Of a stretch of 64,000 bases of DNA, positions 19,166 through 28,418 are shown piece by piece. The first letter of the stretch is position 1. Each line of letters begins with the position of its first letter. The notes beneath the pieces are model-generated. The model saw nothing but the letters and a program-made list of their open reading frames with translations, was not told the DNA's origin and searched no databases. The stretch spans positions 124,001 through 188,000 of the forward strand of contig NZ_JAHXBG010000010.1 in the NCBI RefSeq assembly GCF_020103725.1. The letters are read 5' to 3'. This DNA is from Hyalangium gracile. Its GTDB lineage: Bacteria > Myxococcota > Myxococcia > Myxococcales > Myxococcaceae. A program made the position numbers and the translations under genes.

Positions 19166-20474
19166 CGTCCGCCTCCCGGCCGGGCAGCGTCCCGGCCACC
19201 TGCCGCGCGAGGAGGAAGGCCACCACCAGCCCCAGGAAGAGGTACACGAGCGTGAAGGTCCAGAAGGGGGCGGCCAGGTGCGGCACGGGCGTCACCGCCT
19301 CCGAGGTGCGCATCACCCCGTGGATGATCCACGGCTGGCGGCCCCACTCGGTGACCATCCACCCGGCCTCCAGCGCCACCAGCCCGAGCGGCGAGGCCAG
19401 CAGCCACGCGCGCATCATCCGCGGCCCTGAAGGCCACTCGCGCCGCCGCCAGCGCAGCACCAGCGTCACCAGCGCGAGCAGCGCCATGGCGCTCCCGGTG
19501 CCCACCATGAGCTGGAAGGACAGGTGCACCTTGGCCACGGGCGGCCAGTTCTCCCGAGGGAACTCCTTCAGGCCCCGCACCTCCGCGTCTGGATCCCCGA
19601 AGGCCAGGATGGAGAGGGCACGCGGAATCTCCAGCGCGTAGGGCATGGTGGCCGTCTCCTCGTCCGGCAGCCCGCCCACGCTCAGCGGCGCGCCACGCTG
19701 CGTCTCGAAGAGGCCCTCCATCGCCGCCAGCTTCTCCGGGCGCGCCTCGGCGGTGTGCTTCGCCAGGAAGTCTCCCACCAGCGGCTGAGCGAGCGCGGTG
19801 ATGCACGCCAGCGGCAGCGCCACCGCCAGCGCCTTGCGGTGGAACGCCGAGCCCGGGTGCCGCAGCAGCACGAAGGCGTGGATGCCCGCCATCGCGAAGG
19901 CGCTCGCCTGGTAGCACGACAGCAGCACGTGGGCCGTCTGGTACTGCCAGCCCGGGCCGAACATGGCCACCAGCGGCTGGATGTTCGTGGGCCCCGTCGG
20001 CGTGGGCGTGAAGCCCGTGGGGTTGTTCATGAAGACGTTGACCAGCGTGACGAAGAAGGCGCTCGCCGCGCCGCTCAGCGCCACCATCACCCCGGAGAAC
20101 AGGTGCAGCCCGGGTGACACCCGCTCGCGGCCGTACAGGTAGATGCCCAGGAAGATGGCCTCGGTGAAGAAGGCCACGCCCTCGAGGCTGAAGGGGAAGC
20201 CGATGACCTCCCCGTACTGCCCCATGAACTCGGGCCACAGCAGGCCCAGCTCGAACGAGAGCACCGTGCCGCTCACCGCGCCCACCGCGAAGAGGATGGC
20301 CGTGCCCTTGGCCAGCTTCTGGCTCAACAGCCGGTAGTCCGCGTCCCCCGTGCGCCGGGCCTTCCAGTCACTGAGCACCATCAGCACCGGCAGCGCCACG
20401 CCCGCCGCGGCGAAGACGATGTGAAACGCCAGCGACAGCCCCATCTGGGCCCGCGCATAGAGCAGATCATCCAC
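19155..20474 (-). CDS. cydA: Cytochrome bd-type oxidase subunit I, short Q-loop (CIO) form
   Basis: This 439-residue protein is the heme-bearing subunit I. His18 in LSLAFHIVF fits a heme b595 ligand, QYQTAHVLLS and FQLMVGTG carry the heme b558 ligands, and GRQPWIIHGVMRTSEAVT is a family signature. The length is about 80 residues below that of the E. coli protein, which places it in the short-Q-loop or cyanide-insensitive group. The start is GTG at 20474 with no clear ribosome site. The AT-rich 48 bases upstream, after the end of the preceding gene, may carry a promoter. Nitric-oxide tolerance would fit the NsrR operon 8 kb away, but no NsrR box was seen here. Confidence 0.9.
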   Translation of the reverse strand: MDDLLYARAQMGLSLAFHIVFAAAGVALPVLMVLSDWKARRTGDADYRLLSQKLAKGTAILFAVGAVSGTVLSFELGLLWPEFMGQYGEVIGFPFSLEGVAFFTEAIFLGIYLYGRERVSPGLHLFSGVMVALSGAASAFFVTLVNVFMNNPTGFTPTPTGPTNIQPLVAMFGPGWQYQTAHVLLSCYQASAFAMAGIHAFVLLRHPGSAFHRKALAVALPLACITALAQPLVGDFLAKHTAEARPEKLAAMEGLFETQRGAPLSVGGLPDEETATMPYALEIPRALSILAFGDPDAEVRGLKEFPRENWPPVAKVHLSFQLMVGTGSAMALLALVTLVLRWRRREWPSGPRMMRAWLLASPLGLVALEAGWMVTEWGRQPWIIHGVMRTSEAVTPVPHLAAPFWTFTLVYLFLGLVVAFLLARQVAGTLPGREADDAH

Positions 20475-20522
20475 GTGGATGAGTCTGCTTTATGCGCGTT
20501 CCTCTCGCAATTAAATCAGCTA

Positions 20523-21092
20523 CTACCTCACTGCAGCGGGCACGGGGCGGCGCCGCGGGACGAGTCCCTGCACCGAGTTCTTCGCGATATTCGACGCCAG
20601 CGCTGTCGCGAAGATGATGACGAGCTTGCGGCCCAGCTCCACGGCGAGCGGCTTCTGCTCGGCGGAGGAGGCCACGCGGTCCGGGTGCGCCCACGCGCGC
20701 TTCATCGCCTTGAGGCGGTGGTCGGCGAGGATCTGCTGCCGGTGCCGCGCGCGCCAGACCGCCACGCCCAGGCCCACGCTCGTCAGCACGGCGGCCGTGA
20801 TGGCGATGCCGACCAGGAGGTCCCGATGCTGCGCGGCCTGGTAGCGCACGTCCAGCGCCTGGTGCCGGCGCCGGTCCAGCTCCTCCAGCGTCAGGAGCAG
20901 CTCATCGCGGATGCGGTCCGCGGTGCGCTCCACCTGCTCCCGGTCGCCCATGCCCTTGGTGATGTGCTCGTGCTCGCCGTCGGGCTTGCGCTCGGCCACG
21001 GGCGCGCGCTCGGTACCGCGCAGGAGCTGATCGCCGCGCTCGCGCTTGTCCTGGCCTTCGTTCTTCTGCTCGAGATGGCCCCACTCGTTCAT
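20523..21092 (-). CDS. DUF3618-like membrane protein
   Basis: This 189-residue protein has a charged N-terminal half, a DUF3618-like segment (VERTADRIRDELLLTLEEL, about 57-75), a single membrane helix LLVGIAITAAVLTSVGLGVAV (about 97-117) and a basic tail. Proteins of this kind usually sit beside YqjE/holin-like proteins, as here, and are linked to envelope or osmotic stress in other bacteria. Its ATG overlaps the stop of the upstream gene (ATGA), so the two are coupled. The function is unknown. Confidence 0.65.
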   Translation of the reverse strand: MNEWGHLEQKNEGQDKRERGDQLLRGTERAPVAERKPDGEHEHITKGMGDREQVERTADRIRDELLLTLEELDRRRHQALDVRYQAAQHRDLLVGIAITAAVLTSVGLGVAVWRARHRQQILADHRLKAMKRAWAHPDRVASSAEQKPLAVELGRKLVIIFATALASNIAKNSVQGLVPRRRPVPAAVR

Positions 21093-21493
21093 TGCAGTGT
21101 CCCCCGCGCCAACTCGAAGTCCGCCTTGAGCCGCTCCTGGGTGTGCGGCAACGGCTTCTTCGGCAGCTTCTTCACCCCGGCCCAGGCCAGCCCTCCCGCG
21201 ATGAGCAGGATGGCCACCCCCACCAGCAGCACGCCGAGCCAGGCGCTCAACGGCAGCGCCAGCCCTATCGCGACGAAGAGCGCCGCCAGGCCGCACAGCA
21301 CCAGCGTGAGGGCCGCTCCCAGCAGGATGCCGCTGGTGCGCGCGGCCTTCACCTCCTCGCGCAGTTCCTTCTTGGCGTGGAGCACCTCCGCCTTGACCAG
21401 CAGCTTCGCCTCGGCGAGGGCGTGCCGGACGAGCTCGGCGGTGCTCAGGGTTTCCAGTTGGCTTCGCTCCAGGCGCTCCGATTCGAGTTCCAC
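21089..21493 (-). CDS. Phage-holin-superfamily / YqjE-like membrane protein
   Basis: This protein of about 134 residues has an amphipathic helix (LSTAELVRHALAEAKLLVKAEV) followed by two membrane helices (about 55-80 and 88-110) and a basic tail, the pattern of the holin-3_6/YqjE family, which despite its name is mostly chromosomal. GTG at 21493 is chosen because GGAGGCGGAGAC ends right before it; the longer frame from 21601 has no ribosome site and adds 36 low-complexity residues. It is the first gene of a pair with the DUF3618-like protein. Confidence 0.65.
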   Translation of the reverse strand: MELESERLERSQLETLSTAELVRHALAEAKLLVKAEVLHAKKELREEVKAARTSGILLGAALTLVLCGLAALFVAIGLALPLSAWLGVLLVGVAILLIAGGLAWAGVKKLPKKPLPHTQERLKADFELARGTLQ

Positions 21494-21760
21494 GTCTCCG
21501 CCTCCGGACTCCAGAGGGGCGTTGGCGTGTGCCGTGTCTGGCACCACGCGCCCCTGCTCCTGGGTGAAGGTGGGCAGGGCACCGCAGCGGGTGAAGTCCA
21601 CTGGGCGGGCCAGACGACTGGCTGCCTGCCCGTCCCACGGAGCATGGATCAGCAGGAGGCACGTCGGGCCCGAGGGGCGCGACTTCGCGAGTCAGCACGG
21701 CGCGTGCCGACTTGCTCGGCAATGGACGCACTGGATGTGCGGCTCCTATGGTGCTGTCTC

Positions 21761-22585
21761 ATGAGACAACCAAGGCGTCTTGTGTCCGCTACCCTGGTCG
21801 CTTGGCTGCTGCTCCTGTCGGCAGTCCCGCGTCCGGCCCAGGCCCAGGCCCCGGGGGAGTTCCAGCGTCACCTCAACGCCGCGATCCGGCTCTACCAGAG
21901 CCTGGAGTACGAGCGCGCCCTCACCCAGATCAACCTCGCCCGCGGCAAGCCGCACAGCTCGGACGAGGAGGTGAAGCTGTCGCTCTATGAGGGCATCATC
22001 CAGGCGGAGCTGGGCCATCAGGACGAGTGCACCGCCGCCTTCAAGTCGGCGCTCCTCGTCCAGCCCGAGGCGAAGCTGCCGGTGAAGGTCGCCCCCAAGG
22101 TCGCCACCCTCTTCGAGTCCGTCCGCGAGCAGGTGAAGCGCGAGCTGGCGGCCATGCCCGCAACGCCGACCCGGCCCGAGGTGGCGGCCACGCCCCCAGC
22201 GCCCGCTCCAGCTACCGTCACGCCCTCCGCCACGGAGGTCTCCCGGGAGGCGGCGGGGTCGAAGCTCCTGCGCCGCCATGCACTCATCCCCGCCATCGCC
22301 GGAGGAGCGCTCGTGGTGGCCGGCGGCGTCTCCTATGCCCTGTCTCGCGGCGAGCTCAGCCGCCTGCGCGACGACGATGACAGTCTCCAGAGCCGCCAGG
22401 CCGTGGACGACACCGTCGCCAAGGGGAACCGGTACCAGACGCTCGGCGTCGCCCTGCTCGGAGTAGGGACCGCGGGGCTGGCCGCGGCGGCGGGCATCTA
22501 CTTCCTGGGCGCTCCGGACACGCCCGCCACCGTGGGGCTCACGACGGATGGGAGGTCCGCCTTCGTGTACGGGAGGTGGCCGTGA
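21761..22585 (+). CDS. Exported TPR-type protein with two membrane helices
   Basis: This 274-residue protein begins with a signal peptide (cut near AQAQA, residue 28-30). Residues 33-120 form a helical repeat ([39 protein letters not shown]) of the TPR type common in myxobacterial envelope proteins. A Pro/Ala linker (125-165) leads to two hydrophobic helices near 176-196 and 228-250. Its stop overlaps the start of the RCC1 lipoprotein gene (ATG at 22585), so the products are made together and may interact. Confidence 0.65.
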   Translation: MRQPRRLVSATLVAWLLLLSAVPRPAQAQAPGEFQRHLNAAIRLYQSLEYERALTQINLARGKPHSSDEEVKLSLYEGIIQAELGHQDECTAAFKSALLVQPEAKLPVKVAPKVATLFESVREQVKRELAAMPATPTRPEVAATPPAPAPATVTPSATEVSREAAGSKLLRRHALIPAIAGGALVVAGGVSYALSRGELSRLRDDDDSLQSRQAVDDTVAKGNRYQTLGVALLGVGTAGLAAAAGIYFLGAPDTPATVGLTTDGRSAFVYGRWP

Positions 22586-25101
22586 TGAGCCGGAGAAACA
22601 TATGGCTCGCCTCGGCCCTGCTTCTCGCCGGGGCTCTGGGCTGCACGGACTTCGACAAGGAGGGAGAGTCCTTCTGTCAGCGCAACCCCGCCGCCTGCAA
22701 TCCGGACAAGACGCCTCCCGAGATCACCGCGAGCCAGCAGTCCGCTCCCAGCGCCCTGGGTGAGCAGACGCTCACCTTCAGCGTCACGGCGAAGGACGCG
22801 GAGACGGCCCAGCTCCGCTTCTCGTGGACGGCGAGCGCCGGCACCCTCGCGGAGCCAACCCACACCGACACCACCAGCACGGTGACGTGGACAGCGCCGC
22901 TGTGCCTGCCCGCGGGCACCCCCATCACGGTGACGGTGACGGTGATGGATGATGGCGGCTTCTCCACCCAGAAGTCCTTCACCGCCACCGTCAACGCCTG
23001 CCCCACTCCCAAGGTGGCCGCCGGCGGGGGACACTCCCTGGCCCTGCGCGCCAATGGCACGGTCTGGTCCTGGGGGCTCAACGTCTTCGGCCAGCTCGGC
23101 AACGGCTCTCCCATCGTGCTCGTGGCGGAGCCTGGGCGTGTGCCGGGGCTGACCGCCGTGACGGCCGTGGCCGCGGGCCAGCAGCACTCGCTGGCACTGC
23201 GAAGCGACGGCACCGTCTGGGCCTGGGGCTACAACAACTCCGGCCAGCTTGGAGATGGGACGACCACCAGCAGCAATGTGCCTGTCCAGGTGACGGGCCT
23301 GACCAGCGTCACCGCCATCGCCGCGGGTACCACCCACAGCATGGCCCTCCGAAGCGACGGCACCGTCTGGGCCTGGGGCAACAACAACTCCGGTCAGCTC
23401 GGGGATGGCACGACCACCCAGCGCAACACGCCCGTGCAGGTGCTCACCCTCACCGACGTCACCGCCATCGCCACAGGCTCCAGCCACGGCGTGGCCTTGC
23501 GCGGGAACAAGACGGTCTGGACCTGGGGCCGCAACAACTCCGGTCAGCTCGGGGATGGGACGACCACCAGCCGCTCCAGCCCTGGCCAGGTGCCCGGGCT
23601 GACGGAGGTGGCCGCCATTGCAGCCGGCTCCGTGTCCTCCCTCGTGGCCAGGAGCGATGGCTCCGCCTGGGGCTGGGGAGACAATGATGATGGCCAGCTG
23701 GGGGATGGGACGACCACCCAGCGCAACGCCCCCATCCAGGTGGCGACCCTGTCCAACGTCACCCTGCTGGCCGCGGGCACCAGCCACGCCATGGCCCTGC
23801 GTGGCGACGGCACTGTCTGGACCTGGGGAAGGAACAGCGCCGGCCAGCTCGGGGATGGAACGACGACGGATCGCCTGCTGCCCCAGCAGGTGCCCGGTCT
23901 GTCCAATGTGGCCTCCATCGCCAGCGGCGAGAGCCACTCGATGGTGCTCCACGCCGATGGCACCGTGAGGACCTGGGGAAGCACGGTGCTGGGCCAGCTG
24001 GGAGACGGCGTCTCCAGCCTGCGCCTCTCCGCCGTGCAGGTGGCGGGGCTGAGCTCCGTCCTGGCCATTGGCGCCGGTGACTCCCACTCCCTGGCCGCGC
24101 TGGCCAATGGCAGCGTCCAGACCTGGGGGGACAACGACAACGGCCAGCTGGGAGACGGGACGCTGGTGAAGCGCAGCCTGCCCACCGAGGTGTCCGGACT
24201 GTCCAACGTCCTGAGTGTCGCTGGCGGCAGGAGCCACTCCCTGGCGCGGCTCAGCAACAACGTCGTGCGGGCGTGGGGAAGCAACTTCTATGGCCAGCTG
24301 GGAGATGGCACCACCATGGAGCGTCCTTTCTCCGTGCAGGTCACCAGCCTGACCGGCATCACGGCCATCGCCGCGGGAGAGTCCTTCTCGCTGGCGGCGC
24401 GGAGCGATGGCACCGTCTGGGCGTGGGGCTACAACGGGCTGGGCCAGCTCGGCGATGGCACGACCACCAACCGCCTCGCTCCCGTGCAGGTGACGGGCCT
24501 GGCGGGAGTCACCGCCGTCGCCGCGGGCTATGGGCACTCGCTGGCGCTTCGTGGCACCAGCGTCTGGGCCTGGGGCTACAACGGCTCGGGGCAGCTCGGG
24601 GACAGCACCAGCACCAACCGCGGCACCGCCGCCGTGGTGCCCAACCTGACGGGCGTCACCGCCATCACCTGCGGGAGCGACCACTCCCTGGCCCTCAAGA
24701 GCGACGGCACCGTCTGGGCCTGGGGTGAGAACGGTGACGGTCAGCTCGGAGATGGAACGACCATCGACCGGTTCGAGCCGCGGCAGGTGCCAGGGCTGAG
24801 CGGCATCACCGCCATCGCGGCCGCCCGCTCCGGCTCGCTGGCCATCGGTCCCGGAGGCGTCGTCTTCGCGTGGGGCGACAACAGCTCCGGTCAGCTCGGG
24901 GATGGGACGATCATCAGCCGCCCTTCGCCCGTGCAGCTGCCGGGGCTCTCCAACATCACCGCGCTGGCCGCCGGCGGCTACCACGTGCTGGCACTGCGCT
25001 CGGACAAGACGCTCTGGGCCTGGGGCTTCGGTGAGGAGGGGCAGCTCGGAGACGGCTCGCCCTCGTACCGCGCCTCGCCGGTCCTCGCAGTCCTCCCCTG
25101 A
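22585..25101 (+). CDS. RCC1-repeat lipoprotein (two beta-propellers)
   Basis: This 838-residue protein has a lipoprotein signal with Cys20 in ALGC. Residues about 40-135 resemble an Ig- or PKD-like module ([15 protein letters not shown]). From about 143 on there are 14 RCC1 repeats, each with a core like [18 protein letters not shown], enough for two seven-bladed propellers. RCC1-type propellers bind proteins; bacterial ones include the beta-lactamase inhibitor BLIP-II. ATG at 22585 is preferred over GTG at 22576 because GGGAGG lies 8 bases upstream and the signal peptide begins there. It is coupled to the upstream TPR gene. Confidence 0.83.
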   Translation: MSRRNIWLASALLLAGALGCTDFDKEGESFCQRNPAACNPDKTPPEITASQQSAPSALGEQTLTFSVTAKDAETAQLRFSWTASAGTLAEPTHTDTTSTVTWTAPLCLPAGTPITVTVTVMDDGGFSTQKSFTATVNACPTPKVAAGGGHSLALRANGTVWSWGLNVFGQLGNGSPIVLVAEPGRVPGLTAVTAVAAGQQHSLALRSDGTVWAWGYNNSGQLGDGTTTSSNVPVQVTGLTSVTAIAAGTTHSMALRSDGTVWAWGNNNSGQLGDGTTTQRNTPVQVLTLTDVTAIATGSSHGVALRGNKTVWTWGRNNSGQLGDGTTTSRSSPGQVPGLTEVAAIAAGSVSSLVARSDGSAWGWGDNDDGQLGDGTTTQRNAPIQVATLSNVTLLAAGTSHAMALRGDGTVWTWGRNSAGQLGDGTTTDRLLPQQVPGLSNVASIASGESHSMVLHADGTVRTWGSTVLGQLGDGVSSLRLSAVQVAGLSSVLAIGAGDSHSLAALANGSVQTWGDNDNGQLGDGTLVKRSLPTEVSGLSNVLSVAGGRSHSLARLSNNVVRAWGSNFYGQLGDGTTMERPFSVQVTSLTGITAIAAGESFSLAARSDGTVWAWGYNGLGQLGDGTTTNRLAPVQVTGLAGVTAVAAGYGHSLALRGTSVWAWGYNGSGQLGDSTSTNRGTAAVVPNLTGVTAITCGSDHSLALKSDGTVWAWGENGDGQLGDGTTIDRFEPRQVPGLSGITAIAAARSGSLAIGPGGVVFAWGDNSSGQLGDGTIISRPSPVQLPGLSNITALAAGGYHVLALRSDKTLWAWGFGEEGQLGDGSPSYRASPVLAVLP

Positions 25102-25107
25102 GGGGAG
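25093..25107. terminator. Hairpin spanning the RCC1 gene stop codon
   Basis: CTCCCC and GGGGAG form a 6-bp stem around the TGA stop codon. It lies between convergent genes whose stops are 24 bases apart, so it may end transcription from either side. The stem is short and has no T-run. Confidence 0.4.
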
Positions 25108-25125
25108 TCCTCGGAGACGTGGGCC

Positions 25126-26154
25126 TCAGCGCTTGCGGTGCAGCGCGAGCGCCGTGGCCAGCGTCTCGCGCACCTGCCGGGCCTGGAAGAGCCGGTCCGC
25201 CGTGTCCACCAGGTTGTCCAGGTAGAGCACCTGCTTGCGCAGCCGCGCGGGCAGCGCTCGCGTGCCCAGGTGCGCGCCCAGCAGCGCTCCGGTCACCGCC
25301 GCCGCCACGTCCACCTCGCCGCCACAGCGCAGCACCAGCGCCACCGCCTCGCGGAAGTCGTGCGGCACCTTCAGCGCCGCGTACAGCGCCGTCAGCAGCA
25401 CCGGCACCACGTGCGCCGGCAGCCCGTCCACGCCCTGCAGCTCGGAGCGGGGCACGCCAATCTTCCGCAGCGCGGTGAGCGCCCGCGTCGGGTCCCACGT
25501 GAGCAGCCGGGGCAGGTGCCGCACCTCGTCCGCCAGGTCCTTGTCGTGCTCGGCCGCCGCCAGCGCCAGCTTCTCGCAGAAGGCCACCGCGGTGAGCGGC
25601 TCCTCCTCGAGGCCCAGGGCCACCGCCTGCGCGAAGGCCGCCGCCGCCGCCGCGCACGTGGGGTCCTTGTGCGTCACCACCGTCAGCACGCCCGCGTCAT
25701 GCGGCAGGCGCTTGTGGCCGCTGCGCTCGAAGAGGCCCACCACCATGGCCCGGCTGAGCACCGAGGGGCACTTCACGCCCATGGGCGCCCCCGCGCTCAT
25801 CCACGGCTTGCCACCGGCCAGCCGCTGCAGCGACTCGGAGAGCCCCCGGGGCGGCTGGAGGATGACGCCCTCCTGCCACAGCCAGGCGAAGTGCGCGGCC
25901 GCGCTGCGCCCGTCCACCTTGCCCTCGCGGATGATGCTCTCGGCGGCCGCCAGCATCAGCTGCGTGTCGTCCGAGAACTGCCCCTTGGCGAACTTGCCGC
26001 GCGGCCGCGGGGAGAAGTCATCCGCCAGGTGCGTCAGCCGCGTGAGGCTGGCCGGCGGAATGCCTCGGAGCGGGAAGCCGAGCGCGTCCCCGATGGCAAG
26101 GCCCAGGAATGCCGCATGGAACCTGTCCTGGCGCTCAGCGGGAGTCAGCGGCAT
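25126..26154 (-). CDS. ADP-ribosylglycohydrolase family protein
   Basis: This 342-residue protein belongs to the DraG/ARH family, which removes ADP-ribose from proteins, nucleic acids or small molecules using two Mg ions. Visible motifs are FLGLAIGDALGFPLRG near the start, GQFSDDTQLMLA near 65 and a later AGVLTVVTHKDP. The C-terminal region (LRCGGEVDVAAAVTGALLGA) matches the second metal-binding part, with GGE-DVA in place of the more usual GGDTDT. ATG at 26154 is chosen; an upstream extension is basic and unlike the family. It lies 52 bases downstream of the thioredoxin-fold gene and could be the last gene of the nitric-oxide operon. Confidence 0.8.
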   Translation of the reverse strand: MPLTPAERQDRFHAAFLGLAIGDALGFPLRGIPPASLTRLTHLADDFSPRPRGKFAKGQFSDDTQLMLAAAESIIREGKVDGRSAAAHFAWLWQEGVILQPPRGLSESLQRLAGGKPWMSAGAPMGVKCPSVLSRAMVVGLFERSGHKRLPHDAGVLTVVTHKDPTCAAAAAAFAQAVALGLEEEPLTAVAFCEKLALAAAEHDKDLADEVRHLPRLLTWDPTRALTALRKIGVPRSELQGVDGLPAHVVPVLLTALYAALKVPHDFREAVALVLRCGGEVDVAAAVTGALLGAHLGTRALPARLRKQVLYLDNLVDTADRLFQARQVRETLATALALHRKR

Positions 26155-26206
26155 CGGAGGCGCGCAGATTAACCGACGGATCGCCCATGGCCAGAGCAGA
26201 AATCGG

Positions 26207-26470
26207 CTACATGTCGGCGTCACGCCCCAGGTTCACCACCGCTTGCAATCGCGCGACCACCGCCTCTGCTCCCTGGTGGAGGTGTGTCCCATCCCACAAG
26301 GCGGGCGTCGTCTTCCCACCCAGGCGGTGGAAGTCCGCTTCTACCTCCGGGTAGGTGAGGTTGCGGAAGCGCACGCGGTCCTCCAACGCATGGTCGACGA
26401 TGTAGCGCCGGGCCACCGCCGAGGGCGGGTCCGCGATGCGATGAAAGAGCTCGAGCAGATCCACGGCCAT
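26207..26470 (-). CDS. Small thioredoxin/GST-N-like fold protein
   Basis: This 87-residue protein has the outline of a thioredoxin-type fold: an initial strand and helix (VDLLELFHRIADPPSAVARRY), a second strand (VRFRNLTY) and a cis-Pro-like GGKTTPALWDG, followed by a C-terminal helix. It lacks a CxxC motif, so it resembles glutathione-transferase N-terminal or glutaredoxin-like domains without redox cysteines. It sits 12 bases after nsrR and is probably part of the nitric-oxide operon. The fold call is an inference. Confidence 0.5.
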   Translation of the reverse strand: MAVDLLELFHRIADPPSAVARRYIVDHALEDRVRFRNLTYPEVEADFHRLGGKTTPALWDGTHLHQGAEAVVARLQAVVNLGRDADM

Positions 26471-26482
26471 TCTCCCGAAGGA

Positions 26483-26938
26483 TTATGGACCGCGCTCCGC
26501 CGAGACGGGAAGGAAGAGGTCCGCCAGGTCTCTGCGGGAGCGCTTCACCACGTCCGCCACCGTGTACTTGCCCAGCACCGCGAGGAAGGCCTCGCGCGCC
26601 TCGTAGAGCACGCCCTTGAGGCCGCACGCGGGGGCGATGGGGCAGGTGTTCTTGTCCCGCTCGAAGCACTCCACCAGGTGGAAGTCCGGCTCGGCCACGC
26701 GGAACACCTCGCCCAGGGAGATTTCCGAGGGCTCGCGCGCCAGGGTGATGCCGCCGGTGCGGCCGGGGCGCACCTCGATGAAGCCGTGCCGGCCCAGCGT
26801 CTGCACCACGCGCACCAGGTGATTCTTGGAGATGCCGTACGCCTCGCTCACCTCCTGGGTGGAGACGAGGCGCCCGGGCCGCGCGGCCAGGTACAGCAGC
26901 ACGCGCAGCGAGTAGTCAGCGTGAAGCGTCAGATGCAC
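26483..26938 (-). CDS. nsrR: NsrR, nitric-oxide-sensing Rrf2-family repressor
   Basis: This 151-residue Rrf2 protein has a winged-helix N-terminus (VSTQEVSEAYGISKNHLVRVV, about 25-45) and three cysteines, Cys91, Cys99 and Cys105, in CFERDKNTCPIAPAC, the place where NsrR holds its NO-sensitive FeS cluster. The sequence after it (AFLAVLGKYTVADVV) also matches NsrR. The GTG start at 26938 overlaps the end of the reductase gene by 23 bases, with AGGAG 10 bases upstream. It likely represses its own operon through the palindrome at 28345-28367; NO destroys the cluster and lifts repression. Confidence 0.85.
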   Translation of the reverse strand: MHLTLHADYSLRVLLYLAARPGRLVSTQEVSEAYGISKNHLVRVVQTLGRHGFIEVRPGRTGGITLAREPSEISLGEVFRVAEPDFHLVECFERDKNTCPIAPACGLKGVLYEAREAFLAVLGKYTVADVVKRSRRDLADLFLPVSAERGP

Positions 26939-27938
26939 GAGAGGTGGCTCCTGCTCCCGCTGGCGTGCTGGCGCTCGGCAGGAAGGCATCCGCGTGGATG
27001 TCCTTGAGCGAGAGCCCGGCCAGGAAGAGCTTCTTTCGGAGGGATAGCACCAGCTCCGGGTTCCCGCAGAGGAACGCGCGCCAGCCGACGGGTTTCGGGC
27101 ACTCGGCGCGGATGAGCGCGTCGAGCGGGCCCACGTGCACATCCTCGCCCAGCCGGCCCTCCAGCACCCCTGGCCGGTAGTGCAGGTTCGGGTGGCGCGC
27201 GGCCAGGGCGCGCAGCTCCTCCACCAGGTAGAGGCCTCGCGGATTCAGCGCGCCGTGGAAGAGCCAGAGCGGACCGGAGTGGCCCTGCGCCAGCGCGTCC
27301 CGGACGATTCCGTACAGCGGCGCCAGCCCCGTGCCCGTGCCCGCCAGCAGCAGCGGCTGCTCCGGCCGGCCCGGCAGGTAGAAGCACTCACCCGCGGGCC
27401 CCTGCAGCCGCACCTCGTCTCCCGGCCGAGCCTCGGAGCGAAGCCACGTGCTCATCGCCCCACCCGGCAGCAGCCGCACGTGCAGCTCCAGCAGCTCCTC
27501 GTCCGGCAGGCTCGCCACCGAGTAGCTGCGCGCCAGCCCATCCGCGCGCAGCAGGGTGAGGTACTGGCCCGCCCGGTACTCGAAGGGCGCCTCCGGCCGC
27601 AGCCGCACGCGCAGCACGTCCTCACTCAGACGCTCCAGGGACGCGAGGCGCGCGGGCACTCGCAGCTCCTCGGCTCCACCGCCGGCCACTTCCAGCTCCG
27701 CGCCCGGCTCCGGCCGGCACGAGCACGCCAGGAAGTAGTTGCGCGCCTTGAGTGTCTCCTTGAGCCCTGCCTGGGACTTCTCCGGCACCACTCCGTTGGC
27801 CGCGCGCATCAGGCAGGACTGGCACACCCCCGCCTTGCACGCATGCGGCACGGAGATGCCCTGCCGCAGCAGCCCATCGAGCACGGACTCCTCCGGCTCC
27901 AGCGGATACCACCTCGCCTCGTACCTGACCCGGGACAT
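26916..27938 (-). CDS. Ferredoxin-FAD-NAD(P)H reductase, probable partner of the hemoglobin
   Basis: This 340-residue protein joins a plant-type 2Fe-2S ferredoxin domain (Cys34, Cys39, Cys42 and a fourth in FLACSC at 72 or 74) to a flavin reductase: RSYSVAS binds FAD (about 140) and LLLAGTGTGLAPLYG binds NAD(P)H (about 198-212), with a final FLCGNPELV. It has the layout of oxygenase reductases such as BenC. Placed 13 bases after the truncated hemoglobin gene, it probably re-reduces the hemoglobin during NO dioxygenation, replacing the reductase half of flavohemoglobin. That pairing is inference from position. Confidence 0.8.
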   Translation of the reverse strand: MSRVRYEARWYPLEPEESVLDGLLRQGISVPHACKAGVCQSCLMRAANGVVPEKSQAGLKETLKARNYFLACSCRPEPGAELEVAGGGAEELRVPARLASLERLSEDVLRVRLRPEAPFEYRAGQYLTLLRADGLARSYSVASLPDEELLELHVRLLPGGAMSTWLRSEARPGDEVRLQGPAGECFYLPGRPEQPLLLAGTGTGLAPLYGIVRDALAQGHSGPLWLFHGALNPRGLYLVEELRALAARHPNLHYRPGVLEGRLGEDVHVGPLDALIRAECPKPVGWRAFLCGNPELVLSLRKKLFLAGLSLKDIHADAFLPSASTPAGAGATSRASDASR

Positions 27939-27951
27939 GCGCGCGCCCTCC

Positions 27952-28317
27952 CTACTTGTTCAGCACGTCCGCGCGCATGCTCTCGGCGGCCTGCAGCACC
28001 TGCTGGACGAGCGGCGCGGGCACCCCGAGCTCCGTCAGCGTGCCGCCCAGGTGCTCGGCCACCGCGTTGAAGTGCGAGTCGTTCAGCCCCTGCTTCACCA
28101 GGTGCGCGTGCCCCTTGCGCATGTCCAGGCCCGTGTAGCTGTTCGGCCCGCCGCATACCATGGTGAGGAACGCCTTCTGCTTGGCGGCCTGGCGCTCCAT
28201 GTCCACGCCCTCGAAGAAGCGGCTGATGCGGTCGTCCGACAGCACGCGCCGGTAGAAGAGCTCCACCGCCGCATCCATCGCCTTCGAACCGCCGATCTGC
28301 TCGAACAGGGTGCTCAT
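27952..28317 (-). CDS. glbN: Group 1 truncated hemoglobin
   Basis: This 121-residue protein has the compact 2-over-2 globin pattern: TLFEQIGG at the start, ELFYRRVLSD with the distal B10 Tyr22, FF near 34-35, a GGP turn at 57-59, and a proximal histidine, most likely His72 in KGHAHLVKQGL. Truncated hemoglobins of this group convert NO and O2 to nitrate. It is the first gene of a run with a flavin reductase and NsrR, and an NsrR-type palindrome lies 28 bases upstream of the start codon, which strongly supports a role in NO removal. Confidence 0.87.
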   Translation of the reverse strand: MSTLFEQIGGSKAMDAAVELFYRRVLSDDRISRFFEGVDMERQAAKQKAFLTMVCGGPNSYTGLDMRKGHAHLVKQGLNDSHFNAVAEHLGGTLTELGVPAPLVQQVLQAAESMRADVLNK

Positions 28318-28344
28318 GTGCGCCTCCGGCCTCGCGGGCCCTTA

Positions 28345-28367
28345 AATATGTATCTTGAATGCATCTT
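28345..28367 (-). promoter_or_regulatory. NsrR box
   Basis: Read on the minus strand the site is AAGATGCATTC-A-AGATACATATT, an 11-1-11 inverted repeat. The known NsrR consensus is AAGATGYATTT-N-AAATRCATCTT; only about three positions differ. It lies 28 bases before the hemoglobin ATG in the AT-richest stretch of this intergenic region, where a repressor would block the promoter. Confidence 0.75.
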
Positions 28368-28418
28368 TTTGGGCGCGACGTCAAATACCCGAAAGTTCAG
28401 GGGGTTGAACGCGTGGAG

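Noticed and set aside
22498..24984. 828-residue minus-strand frame across the RCC1 gene
   Set aside because: It repeats because the RCC1 gene repeats; no signal, start site or known domain.
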